A DNA stretch of 64,000 nucleotides from Siderastrea siderea (lineage: Eukaryota; Cnidaria; Anthozoa; Scleractinia; Rhizangiidae), in the NCBI GenBank assembly GCA_964030785.1, contig OZ034972.1:13029231-13093230 (forward strand). The letters run 5' to 3'. Below the pieces are notes generated by a model, which saw only the letters and a program-made list of their open reading frames with translations, did not search any database and was not told the DNA's origin. Shown here piece by piece: positions 34,431 through 43,905 of the stretch. The first letter of the stretch is position 1. The number at the start of each line of letters is the position of its first letter. The position numbers and the translations under genes were made by a program.

Positions 34431-35794
34431 TTACCCATACTGCATTATGAGAATCCTCCTGGCTGCCATTGACCATAACTTCCACCTTTTTCAAAAGCCC
34501 AAGCAAAACCCAGGCAGGGAACTTGCGGCACACAGAAAGTATTCAAAACGGACCCAGCGGTACCATGCTGAGATAGTGAAGGAAGACAAGGCCTACACAT
34601 ACTTTCCATACATGGTGGCAAGGATGTTGGATACATGTAGAGCATCCCAAGGCAGTTTTTCAGCTCGCTCTGATGTAGACGATTTTAATCCCAAACAGAT
34701 TGCCCCGACCCTCGCCATGAAGGCCTCACCACCAACCGAAGAGCTGATGAAAGCACCCTCTAGATTTTACTTGAAGCCTAAAGGCACTGAAAATGTGCAG
34801 AAGTGAATTTGAATAGTTTATGACTCGAAATTCTGTGCTGACCGCTTTTTTTTTGTTCTGAAGAAGAACCTCATGTTTCTAGATAAAATATCCTTTACCA
34901 AAGGTACAGCACATGTAGTTTTGAAAGCTGCAATATTTGACTATCTGTTTCAAATCAGATTCACTATATGTTTAAACAAAACAAAACAATAAAGAAAACA
35001 ATAGCATATCATTCTGCGGGGAACAACATAGAATCACAGTACAGGTATTTTATTGATGAAAGATGTTTGTACCCTTGCAGCTATTGTAGGTCAATATGAC
35101 TGTAATACTTTTATTCAACAGGATCTAAAGAACTTTACTTGAGTTATGAATCAATATATATTTTGAAAGTCAACATTTTGACAAAAGCAAAGAACTTCTA
35201 CACTACCCTCCATTACGTCAGTTTGTTCAAATATAAATATAAGATCAGAAACTAGCTTTTTCTCACCACTAGGTCAATGCAAAAATAACATATTGTAATC
35301 AACAGAATGCACTTGTTTGAGTAATCCTACCCTCTCCATTTCTCAGGTCTTGTGTATTTTGAGATACACATATATTGAGACTAGAAGATGTCTTTGACTA
35401 AAAACATGTCTGCTACCAAACCTTTTATTGAAATAAAATAACTCAAATTATATATATTTGTTGTCTACCTACTACAGAGGCGTCAATCATGACAATCTTT
35501 GCTACCATTTATATTAGAAGAGCAAATGGCAGGTCTGAACAGTAACAAATTTCAGTGGGATCCAGTTACACTACTAGGCTACATGTCAACAATTTTTCCA
35601 CCACGAATCTAAGTAAGCCACACCTGGTTGAAGTTAGTAGTGATTTGACCTTGGTCAATCAAGGAGGAGAATTTTGGTTTTGGTTTCAATTTCCAACATT
35701 TAGACGTGCAAATTACAAAGAGTGTTATAAAGATTTGCCTGGTGCTATAATTTGGGCCCTCTGACATAACAATCAGTGTGATGGTCTCTGACCA

Positions 35795-37164
35795 TTAATT
35801 TGCTCTAAAGCCCATGTATCTGCCATCTGGTGCAGGATAGTGTTCTGTGATCCTACGTACAGCACATGCAGGGATGACCCTTCTGTTTCCCCTTCCTAAT
35901 TTACCGTAGCGCCACAGGGCAAACTGCCAGTAACCAGCTTTGCGAAAGCTCTCCATACTGAAATTTAACTTGTTGGCACGAATGTCACATCGAGCTTTGA
36001 TACAGACTTCTAGTAATGTCTCTGTCTAAACAGATGTTTGTAAAAGCTGTATAGCTGGTGATGCAAGTCACACTTTTACAACACACATTTTCCTGGTCAT
36101 CAGGCATTGGCCTGCATACTCGGCATTTACACCACTCTGGAGTATCCTCTGCAGGTGGTTCTGGTTCCTCAGGCTCTGCACTAGCAATCTTTTTGGCAAA
36201 GTCGAGGCTTCCCCTACCCATAGAGAGAAGGTTGACAAGAATCTTGTCCTTTGTGACTGGATCAAGAGTAGCCAAAAATTCCTGAAAAAACAATTTACAA
36301 TTCTTTAGAAAATCACCCGGGATTTAGAGGACCTTGCTTTCCCACCCTGGTCATTTGGATGTAATTTTCGCTATGAATGAAGCATGTACTTGGGGCTCCA
36401 AACTTATGAACTCGCATGTTCCTACCTGATAACAGTCAATCCCTAGCCTGATATCAGGCCACTGCTTATTTGGGTTTCGCGCGCAAGTGTGTAGTGAGCA
36501 GCAAGCTACAAGTTACGAGCCGGCAAGCGAAGCGAAACCCAAACAGAGAACCTGCTAGCAGGATAATCTGTCGCAATAGAACAGCTCCAATCGAACAAAA
36601 ATCATTCCTGTTTTGTGAATCTTACCGTTATCTCGTCTTGGGCATCCTGTATCTCTTGTTGAAATCTCACTTCGCCATCAGCAGCGGGTCGGGGTTGCAA
36701 ATGCTCTTCACGTTCGGCAGTTTGATCTTCATTTGGCTGAAATAAGAAGTGAGCAGTTAGAAAGGGCATCGGACATGTATACAGGCCTGGAAAGTATCGA
36801 CAGACTTTACCTTGTTCTTGCATTTTCCTTTGTTGCAAGCACAAAGGTCATGACACTTGATGTTGCCCTCGCGACACTTGCAAAGCGCCTCTTCCTTTCT
36901 TCCTGGCGCAATGGCCTTTACAATCACAGAAAGATCGGTCCTAAAATTAATAGCAACCAAAAGGACACAAGGTCAAGTTTTCGAAAACAAAACTGTGTAT
37001 GAGGCGAAGTGCAGTGAGAAATTTTCCATCGTAGTATCGCACAAATAACAACAAACCTCCGTTGTGCTATTGTCGGTTGCTTCCTGGTCTCTAACAATCG
37101 ATCCGTAGGCATTCACAGCGGCATTTTCTTCAAACAATACGGAAATTGAGATGGAAGTGTCCAT
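35795..37164 (-). pseudogene. P2X7-type cysteine-rich domain gene, four exons, frameshifted
   Basis: Exons: 37164-37057 (start ATG), 36940-36811, 36736-36626, 36281-35795 (stop TAA at 35795). Exon 2 has a cysteine-rich block, CDCKGHCARKKG then LCKCREGNIKCHDLCAC. Exon 4 carries the domain seen at the C-terminus of P2X7 purinoceptors and in many uncharacterised cnidarian proteins: WCKCRVCRPMPDDQENVCC, TNICLDRD, ARCDIRANKLNFSMESFRKA, YGKLGRGNRRVIPAC, YPAPDGRYMGFR. Channel segments are absent, so this is not a receptor. Two single-base frameshifts, near 36880 and 36020, break the frame; dropping one base at each point restores the family pattern. It converges on the plus-strand gene inside the same element. 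Confidence 0.78.
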
Positions 37165-37346
37165 GGTACATGTGTTTAAACAAAATTAAGGACAGCAGAA
37201 GCGGTGAAACAATCGATTCCCTTCCACGCGATCGGCCGCGATCAACTGTTTGCCGCGAGAAAAGCGAAATCCGATAAAACAATAGAAGCCTCGCTATCGT
37301 GTAGACCAAAACAATAATAGAGGCGCGTGAAGCATAATGGGCTAAA

Positions 37347-37695
37347 CTCGGAAATAGCCTGCACTGGTAATTGTGGACAAATGGTACAGACATTTCCGGG
37401 AATTCCGGAAAGAGCGAGAAAAAGGAATACCTCGAAAGGTATTACCTTTTTTCCGAAAACATTCCAATGGAATGAACCGTTCCATTTGAATTCTCCCCGG
37501 AATTACCGGGTTTTCCATACAGGAATACGCTCCAGGAGCGCTTACCATTTGTACGGAAAACCCGGTAATTCCGGGGAGAATTCAAATGGAACGGTTCATT
37601 CCGGTGGAATGTTTTCGGAAAAAGGGTAATTACCGGAATTCCCGGAAATTCTTGTACTATTTGTCCGCAATTACCAGTGCCAGGCTATTTCCGAG
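37347..37695. mobile_element. Near-perfect 349 bp palindrome (foldback element)
   Basis: Outer CTCGGAAATAGCCTG and CAGGCTATTTCCGAG, then CACTGGTAATTG and CAATTACCAGTG, GGACAAATGGTAC, GGAATTCCGG and TTCCGAAAACATTCC pair across a centre near 37530 that contains GGAGCGCTTACCATTTG. Shares ACCATTTG and GGAAATTCC words with the long inverted repeats. No coding capacity. Confidence 0.85.
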
Positions 37696-37754
37696 AGGAC
37701 AGCAATGCCCATGACGGCGGATTTAAGTGATGAATCTTTACTGTTCCAAACCGT

Positions 37755-38098
37755 TCGTGACGTGACAGCTGTTTTATTCTCGCGGGTCTGTTAACAGACT
37801 TCTTGCAACACAATTGTAGCACTCAAGGTGAGAACGAATTAAGTTTTGGCCGTCGGTACTTTTGTTTTACTTTGGCTTTCATGATTCGAGCTTTTGAGTT
37901 AATGGCGCGGGAAAACACTTGCATCCGAAATCTCGAATGAAATGATACGGCTCAATCTGTTCCGTTTTCTTGTTGAGAAAAAGTGCAGTTCCATTTGTCC
38001 AAAAAAAGCCTCCGAGAATTCCATTCAAATGGTAAGCGCTCCAGTTCAGTTTTTCCGGACGGAATGTTCCAAACGGAAATTCGTGTACCATTTGTTCA
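37755..38098. repeat. Right long inverted repeat of the 8.94 kb element
   Basis: Inverse of 30384-30715; the shared words include GATTCGAGCTTTTGAG and AATGGCGCGGGAAAACACTT. Confidence 0.75.
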
Positions 38099-38408
38099 AA
38101 CCTAATCTTTGATACCAGTTTCAGGCTCTCGCGGCCATTTTCTGTCCGGCAACACTTTTAAAATGACTTCACAATCTTTGAAACTTCTTGACGATTATTA
38201 CGACTCGTTTAACCTGTCTCATGCAGTCGAATTATCCAGGAGCTGAATTTGTAAGGACGGCGTATCAGTTCAGAAAGAACTTATTTAGAAAATCAATTAG
38301 AAAATAGCTATGTCTCCAATTAGCGCCCTGTATTTACAGGGTGCCAGATCACTTGACAAGTGAATAAAGTTATTACTATTATATTATTACAGGAGCCCAT
38401 TAAGTCCT

Positions 38409-38409
38409 G

Positions 38410-38495
<86 letters not shown>
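38409..38495. repeat. ATT trinucleotide microsatellite
   Basis: About 28 copies of ATT/TTA with one ATC interruption. Confidence 0.95.
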
Positions 38496-38496
<1 letters not shown>

Positions 38497-38833
38497 AAAA
38501 CGAAAATTCACCGTCATGTGTTTGCGTTCTACATAAAAGTCAAAACGTTGAATTTGGTCATTTCACGTTGTAGTTGTGCACAGAACGGCAAAGATAAATA
38601 CCAAAAATAACGCACGTGCAGAGTCGTTGTTTTCTTAATCAAGGCTTTTTTAAGCGACCTTCTCGTTAGCCGTCGCCGTCGTGCAAATTTTTGGCAAATG
38701 GTAGGGATTCTGCAAATGGTAAGCGCCAGTCCCGAACGGAATTTTCCCAATACGGAAATTTACTTACCATTTGCCCAAACCGACCCAAACGGTATTAAAA
38801 CCGACCGGTTTGCCCGTGTAAATGGTAAACAAC

Positions 38834-39230
38834 CCGTGTGACCGTTTGTAGTTTCAAAATTATGAGGGTATGTATGAGAAAACCCAAAGGTTTCTAATAA
38901 CGTGAAATGCTGCGAGAAATATTTACGTTTAAGTTCAAAATGAACATAATCTTACCTTAATCATTCGGTTGTGCTTTGCTGTCGTTGCCTTTAAACAGCG
39001 AGTATATAGTAGTTTTTTCCAGGGTTTATCAATGCGATCGACTGTACGTATCGCTAAATCCTGGAAATCGTTAATACTCGTTGTTTAGAGGCACAATGAC
39101 GACAAAAGACAACCGAATGATTAAGGTCAGATTAAATGAAAATATTTCTCGCAGCATTTCACGTTATTAGAAATCTTTCGGTTTCCTCATACATTCCCTT
39201 ATCTGATTTTGAAACTACAAACGGTCACGC
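38834..39230. mobile_element. Palindromic insertion in the right terminus, about 395 bp
   Basis: GTGACCGTTTGTAGTTTC on the left is inverted as GAAACTACAAACGGTCAC on the right; arms of about 190 bp also share AACGTGAAATGCTGCGAGAA. It separates CACAGGGCGCC at the outer end from GTTGTTTACC just inside. Confidence 0.75.
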
Positions 39231-39250
39231 AGTTTGTGTGGCGCCCTGTG

Positions 39251-39258
39251 GTTGTTAA
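39251..39258. repeat. Right 8-bp target-site duplication (GTTGTTAA)
   Basis: Matches 30305-30312 exactly. Confidence 0.75.
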
Positions 39259-39563
39259 CTATCCTGAAATGTTTTTATTGGTTGAGAAATATATGAGCAT
39301 TTAATGACAGGCGAAAAAAATGTCGATATAACATGTACGTACGATTCAAGAGATTCACTCTCCTGGCACTTAACACAGCCAGCAATTTTTGAAAGAAAGC
39401 AAAGCATCATTTTGCGTGCTCAAATGTCTTTGAAACACAGACGTTTCGGACTACTCTCCTTTTATCGGTGTACTTTAGCCGTTCACACAGTATCAACAGC
39501 AAGACTAGCCATCTATTCTGACAAGTCTATCTATTTTGTGAAAGATAAAAACTAGTGTTGCTA

Positions 39564-41408
39564 TGAAGAGGGGAGAGGAACGGTTTAGGGAGGAGGGAGA
39601 AACAGCCCAAAAAGTAGCGGGAGGAGGGAGAAAGGACGGATAAAAATAGGGAGACGGGAGAACCAGCATGAAAAGGGAGAAGGGAGATTATGTCTTAAAA
39701 ACATGACATGAGTCATTAAAGCCTTAAATAGATCTTAATATAAGAAACTGTACGGATCTGTTCCCCGTTAAACAATTATATCGAGAGAAGGCTGGGTGGA
39801 CCCTGGGTATCCAAGACTATTTTGAGACCGTAAGCTCAGGTGTTTGCAGTATTTTGAATGGTCTCTTTTGTTATACAATTTTCGCTAGAGGTCGCTAGGG
39901 AATTTCTCGCTTCATTGTTTGGCCATTTCAAGATATTCTGATTGACCGTGAGGGGGAGAAGTTAAATCGGAATATCGTGAGACGTTGAGTTAGTGTTCGT
40001 CAAAGCGTGAGATTTTGGAGGTCTGTGTGGCTCGAGGATCAGGGTCAAGGGCAAGGCCATGGTGAGTGCGAAATGTTTTGCCTTTCCAGTTTTCTGCCTT
40101 TTCGGCACTGTATGTGCCGTGTTTAGGTCTGTTTAGGTGTCACCAATAAATTGAGTTATTCTTTCCGATTCGGTGATTCCATTAGGTTCCCAGAAATGTA
40201 AAACAATACGCAGCAACTAAATTTTAAAAAAATATTTTATTTTTGACCTTGGAATCGCACTTTCGGCATTCATGTCGTGGTCTGCCATCGATAACGGCGC
40301 CATGTTGTGATCTCATTTTTCATTTTAAGATCTTCGTGGATTTCGTTTACTAGTTGATGTTGCGTTACCTTGATTCTGTAATGTCCAGATCCTAACTTTT
40401 TCACGCTCATCAACAAGCAATAAACATTTCTAGTTCAGCCACAAACAAAAAAGTTGCGATTTAGGCAAACCGGCCTAAGGCACTAGAAAATTATCAGATT
40501 TACTGACCAAACCCTTGGGATGTTGCTTTGCTAGGAAGTATGCAAAAGTAGTTCTCATTTTCCGTGTATTAATTTGCTGGCCTCGAACTGCCTCATAGGT
40601 AAGCTGGTACTACATGTAAAATCTAGCAGTCTGTAGGTAGTCAAAGTCTTCAATGAGCACAAAGTTCTTTAGTAAAGTCACATTATTTTTTCTCAGCGGG
40701 TGAGCGGGCAAGATGAACCAAATCCTGCAATCTGATTGGTTCCGGGAGCGGGCGGAATTTTCCGATCTTGACCGCGGTCAACGGAACGGGCCAATGTAAA
40801 TCGCCTCTTCCCTTTCGACAAACATTTGAGTAAATCGAGCAGGAGTTAGCTACATGTATCGAAATTTGGGAAAATAAAGGGGTTTCTTTTAGTTATATTG
40901 CTTCCTGTGATTTCTGAGTTTTAACAGAGTAAAAAAGCGTATTTTGCTGCTCTGGTGTCACAAACGGCTTCGTTTCATGGTTCATTTTACGCGCGCTTGC
41001 AAAACGTTGCTTTCCGAAAACAACAAGACACGTTTAACTTTTGAAAAACAACAAGAAAAAAATAAAAATATTATTTGCCGGCCTTGGTCGGTCCGTATTG
41101 AGAAAAACTGTGCCCTCGGTCTTGAGCACGGCCCTCGGCCTGCGGCCTCGGGCCGTACTCAAGACCTCTGGCACACTTTTTCTCAATACGGACCTCCCGG
41201 CCGGCAAATAATATATATATATTGGAAAGAATTTAGACTGCAAGTGTAGTGTTACGTAATAGAAACCCGTTTAAGCACTAATCAGGGAGAAAGGTGAAAA
41301 ATCAGGGAGGAGGGAGAAACGGCCAAAAAAAATTAGGGAGGAGGGAGAAAAATGAGTTTAAAAATAGGGAGATAAGGTATTTACCTACCTGTTCCTCTCC
41401 CCTCTTTG
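39564..41408. mobile_element. 1.8 kb element with AGAGGGGAGAGGAAC ends
   Basis: AGAGGGGAGAGGAAC at the left is inverted as GTTCCTCTCCCCTCT at the right, and GGGAGGAGGGAGAAA words run just inside each end. No transposase frame. A palindrome at 41065-41215 is nested in it. Confidence 0.6.
41065..41215. repeat. Foldback repeat
   Basis: ATATTATTTGCCGGCC and GGCCGGCAAATAATAT, and GTCCGTATTGAGAAAAA and TTTTTCTCAATACGGAC, pair around a GC-rich centre. Confidence 0.85.
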
Positions 41409-41580
41409 AACAGCAAAGCCATGTGTCACACGGCGTGCCATCATGAAATGACATCACCAGCTGGTTATTATTGCAAGCATTTATTAGATTTTACACTGTG
41501 ATCAAGACTTAATTTTTTAATTGCATCATCAACGTATACATAAAACCCGGCAGCTGATACTCGTATCACGTTCTTTTTTA

Positions 41581-41835
41581 GGGTGAGTTCGATTGGGAAA
41601 TCCGGATTTCGATTTTGGATTTCGGATTTTGGATTTCCCAATAAAACGCGAAATCCAAAAATGGATTTCGACCAGCCAAAATCCTTTTCCAAGAAGGATT
41701 TCAATTAAGGCCCCTTAATTGAAATCCGTCTTGGAAAAGTATTTCGGTTCGTCGAAATCCGTTTTTGGATTTCGCGTTTTATTGGGAAATCCGAAATCCA
41801 AAATCGAAATCCGGATTTCCCAATCGAACGCACCC
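41581..41835. mobile_element. 255 bp palindromic MITE with TTA target duplication
   Basis: Nearly perfect palindrome: GGGTGAGTTCGATTGGGAAA at the left and TTTCCCAATCGAACGCACCC at the right, centre near 41708 (GGCCCCTTAATTG). TTA lies on both sides (41578-41580, 41836-41838), typical of PIF/Harbinger-mobilised MITEs. Confidence 0.85.
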
Positions 41836-41889
41836 TTAGACCACACGAGTCCGTACACCGGTTTACTCGCGCAAGTATACAGATTGTTA

Positions 41890-42209
41890 TCCCCCCCCGG
41901 GGGGGGGGGGGACTCCCACATGAAAGCGGGGACGGAAATGCTCGTACGTCGTCTCGCTTAGGGGTGTAAATTACAGATTTTGGTCTCACTTAGGGTGTTC
42001 AGGACGGAAAATCAATATTTTTACCCATACAGGCAGGTATCGCCTAGGGCTGTGCGTAAACAAAATATCTGTATAAAAAAGTCAAACGTTAACGTACTGC
42101 GTTGGCGCATGGTCTCCTTTATGGGTCACACCCAGATTGGTCTCCTTTAGGGGTTTCATTCTAATTTTCCGACGAGCATCCCCACTCCTTTCATTTGGGA
42201 GTCCCCCCG
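41890..42209. mobile_element. GGGGGACTCCCA MITE, copy 1
   Basis: GGGGGGGACTCCCACATGAAAG at the left, CTTTCATTTGGGAGTCCCCC at the right, with GATGCTCG/CGAGCATC inside. A second member lies at 56967-57103. Confidence 0.7.
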
Positions 42210-43903
42210 TGACTGTTATTCTCATTATGTACCATCTCATCCGGTCGGGGAGGGCGAATATTTGTGGAAAGTTTGAGTAGGACGTGGGTGAAGTGTAGCC
42301 CAGGGTTTCTGTAGCCTTTTTCAGACCTAACTCTTTCTGAAAACTGTCAACTCTATACCAAAATAGGAAAATATCTTCTTATTTCAGACCAGAAAGGCTT
42401 CAAAACCATAGCATTGACACCGCAAAAGAAAGGAAACTTACGCAAGGTTTCGAGCTTGTGACAAAAGGGTAAGAACTAAAGTACTTGTGGTATTGGTTTC
42501 AATCATGTGAGAAATGAGGAAAGTATTAACCGCAAACATCATGATTTAAAATAGCCAAAAATATGCTACCAAGTTTCGCAAGTTCTTCATAGTGACTCCA
42601 TCACTGACGGCATTGGTTTTATTAACCATTTTTGACAAATACTGAATCACAAACATCATGATTCACTGAGGAGGGTTTCTACATGAATGCCAGCCATTGC
42701 TCGATCGACCGCTGAAAAAAGTTTTCAGCAGTCGTAGAAAACGTGATGCGTGGCACGCGGCAATTCAGCGCTTTACTGTGGTGCTGTTTTCCAAATGACC
42801 TTCTCGGGTTTAGTATCGACAGCGATCGCTCGTGATCCATAGCGATTGGTCTCGAATCAGTCTTACGGTATCAATTTGATTATAAGTCTTTATGGATAAC
42901 AAATTATAACGGCGTTCAAGTTTCGCAAGTTCTTTGTACTCTTGACTCAATCATTTACGGCAATAAATGGTTTCAACCATGCGTCGAATAACCGAAAATA
43001 CACACCACAATTTAAAAAGCAGGGGAAAAGCCCAATTTCATCATGTTGCCAATTTAGTTTCCGGCGTTTTAAATACTAACTCGACTTTGGTGGGCAGATG
43101 TTAATAATGGAAATGAATTACATTTATTGACATGTCAATCATCAACAAACAAATTGGAAGTTCTTATGCCTCTTTGATTTATTGTTAAAATTCTTTGGTA
43201 TGAAAAATCAAGAGAAGCTATCCTTTCTTTAAAAAAAAAACTCATCCATGTCTGATTTCATTTGAATCATTATTGTCCTGGGGTGTCATCCACAGTACTG
43301 AAGTCTTCCGTATTTTACGTTCTAACAACTGATATTCTTCTATCGTTGATACGATGGCTTCTGGGTGTAGAAAGTAGCCCGTAAAGACGTGTTTCATAAC
43401 CACATTCCCTGTGTGAAGTATCTGAAAGGCCACACCTCAGGTCATAGCTCGAAAACCGTCTTTCACGCTAACTCACGTTAGTTCACCCGACGAGATTTCC
43501 CTGAATAAATAAAGGTGTTTACTTTATTTACCCCCCTCCCGGAGCGGCGAGGAACAATTCTTCTCCACTGAGAGATACCCGCTCCCTCTGATATATTGCC
43601 TCGGGCTGACTCTCCCCACATTTTGGGTGGCGGAAACAATATAATTGTGCCTCAATTATTCATTGTTCCTTTGAATTCTTTCCTGACTTATTCAACAGGC
43701 AGTTTTGCCCCGATTTCCCCAGCTCTAAAAATCAGATACATAAGAATCTTTTTAGGCTGACTTGGGTTTTTCTAATATGTTACAGGGTGTTTTCAGTCTG
43801 TTTTCAGGAGACCAAAATGTGCTAGTTCGCCTTCTCTAAATGAATCAACATATTAAAATGGAAACGACCAAGGGAAAAGTCTGTGGTGAATAGCAGTCCT
43901 TTA
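42210..43903. other. Intergenic region downstream of the second cyclase
   Basis: No recognised gene. A minus-strand frame at 43242-43433 opens after a good acceptor (GTGGCCTTTCAG) and reads without stops to 43242, including VFTGYFLHPEAIVSTIEEYQ. It could be an unassigned exon, but no family is recognised and its phase does not join the preceding cyclase exon well. Confidence 0.4.
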
Positions 43904-43905
43904 TT
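43900..43905 (-). terminator. Poly(A) signal AATAAA overlapping the stop codon
   Basis: The minus strand reads TTATAATAAAGG, so AATAAA begins inside the TAA stop. If used, the 3' UTR is only some 15-30 bases. Usage is inferred. Confidence 0.4.

Larger units (their letters stand above)
30957..34806 (+). pseudogene. Transposase-like multi-exon gene of an uncharacterised family, decayed
   Basis: Exons readable by frame and splice sites: 30957-31141, 31269-31455, 32266-32476, 32625-32684, 33102-33296, 33657-33853, 33989-34057, 34431-34806. The N-terminus has RQIKLRSSVFVLWNERK and NSEFAEFLL. The C-terminal half reads GVLHHVCGEHTWAE, PKWLSNLHFYVQFR, HTGKLENFNSMMRKYAPKR, AAIDHNFHLF and ends GTENVQK before TGA at 34804. 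I remember this as a large uncharacterised family of cnidarian and fish genomes with an RNase H-like, transposase-like middle. Here exons 2, 3 and 5 each change frame, and the middle part that should carry the acidic residues is absent between exons 5 and 6. So the gene is non-functional. Exons 6 to 8 still join in frame. Confidence 0.7.
30313..39250. mobile_element. 8.94 kb composite DNA transposon carrying two convergent decayed genes
   Basis: Termini CACAGGGGGCGCACAC (left) and, inverted, CACAGGGCGCCACAC (right) match over about 20 bases with small gaps and are flanked by a perfect 8-bp repeat. Long inner inverted repeats follow: 30384-30715 pairs with 37755-38098, including TACCATTTGAATGGAATT, GGACAAATGGAACTGCA and CCCGCGCCATTAA. 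The shared outer word GTTGTTTACCATTTAC is at 30335 and, inverted, at 38822-38838. Inside are a plus-strand gene (30957-34806) and a minus-strand gene (35795-37164) facing each other. The right end has additionally taken in an ATT microsatellite and palindromes at 37347-37695 and 38834-39230. Eight-base duplications are made by hAT, P and some other superfamilies; the family here is not assigned. Confidence 0.7.

Noticed and set aside
35795..36281. A true P2X receptor channel gene
   Set aside because: Only the cysteine-rich C-terminal domain is present; no transmembrane segments or ATP-binding ectodomain are encoded nearby.
36757..36960. Metallothionein-like small cysteine-rich protein
   Set aside because: The cysteines belong to exon 2 of the P2X7-domain gene, with proper splice sites and phase on both sides.
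38320..38517. Poly-Asn open frame
   Set aside because: Translation of the ATT microsatellite.
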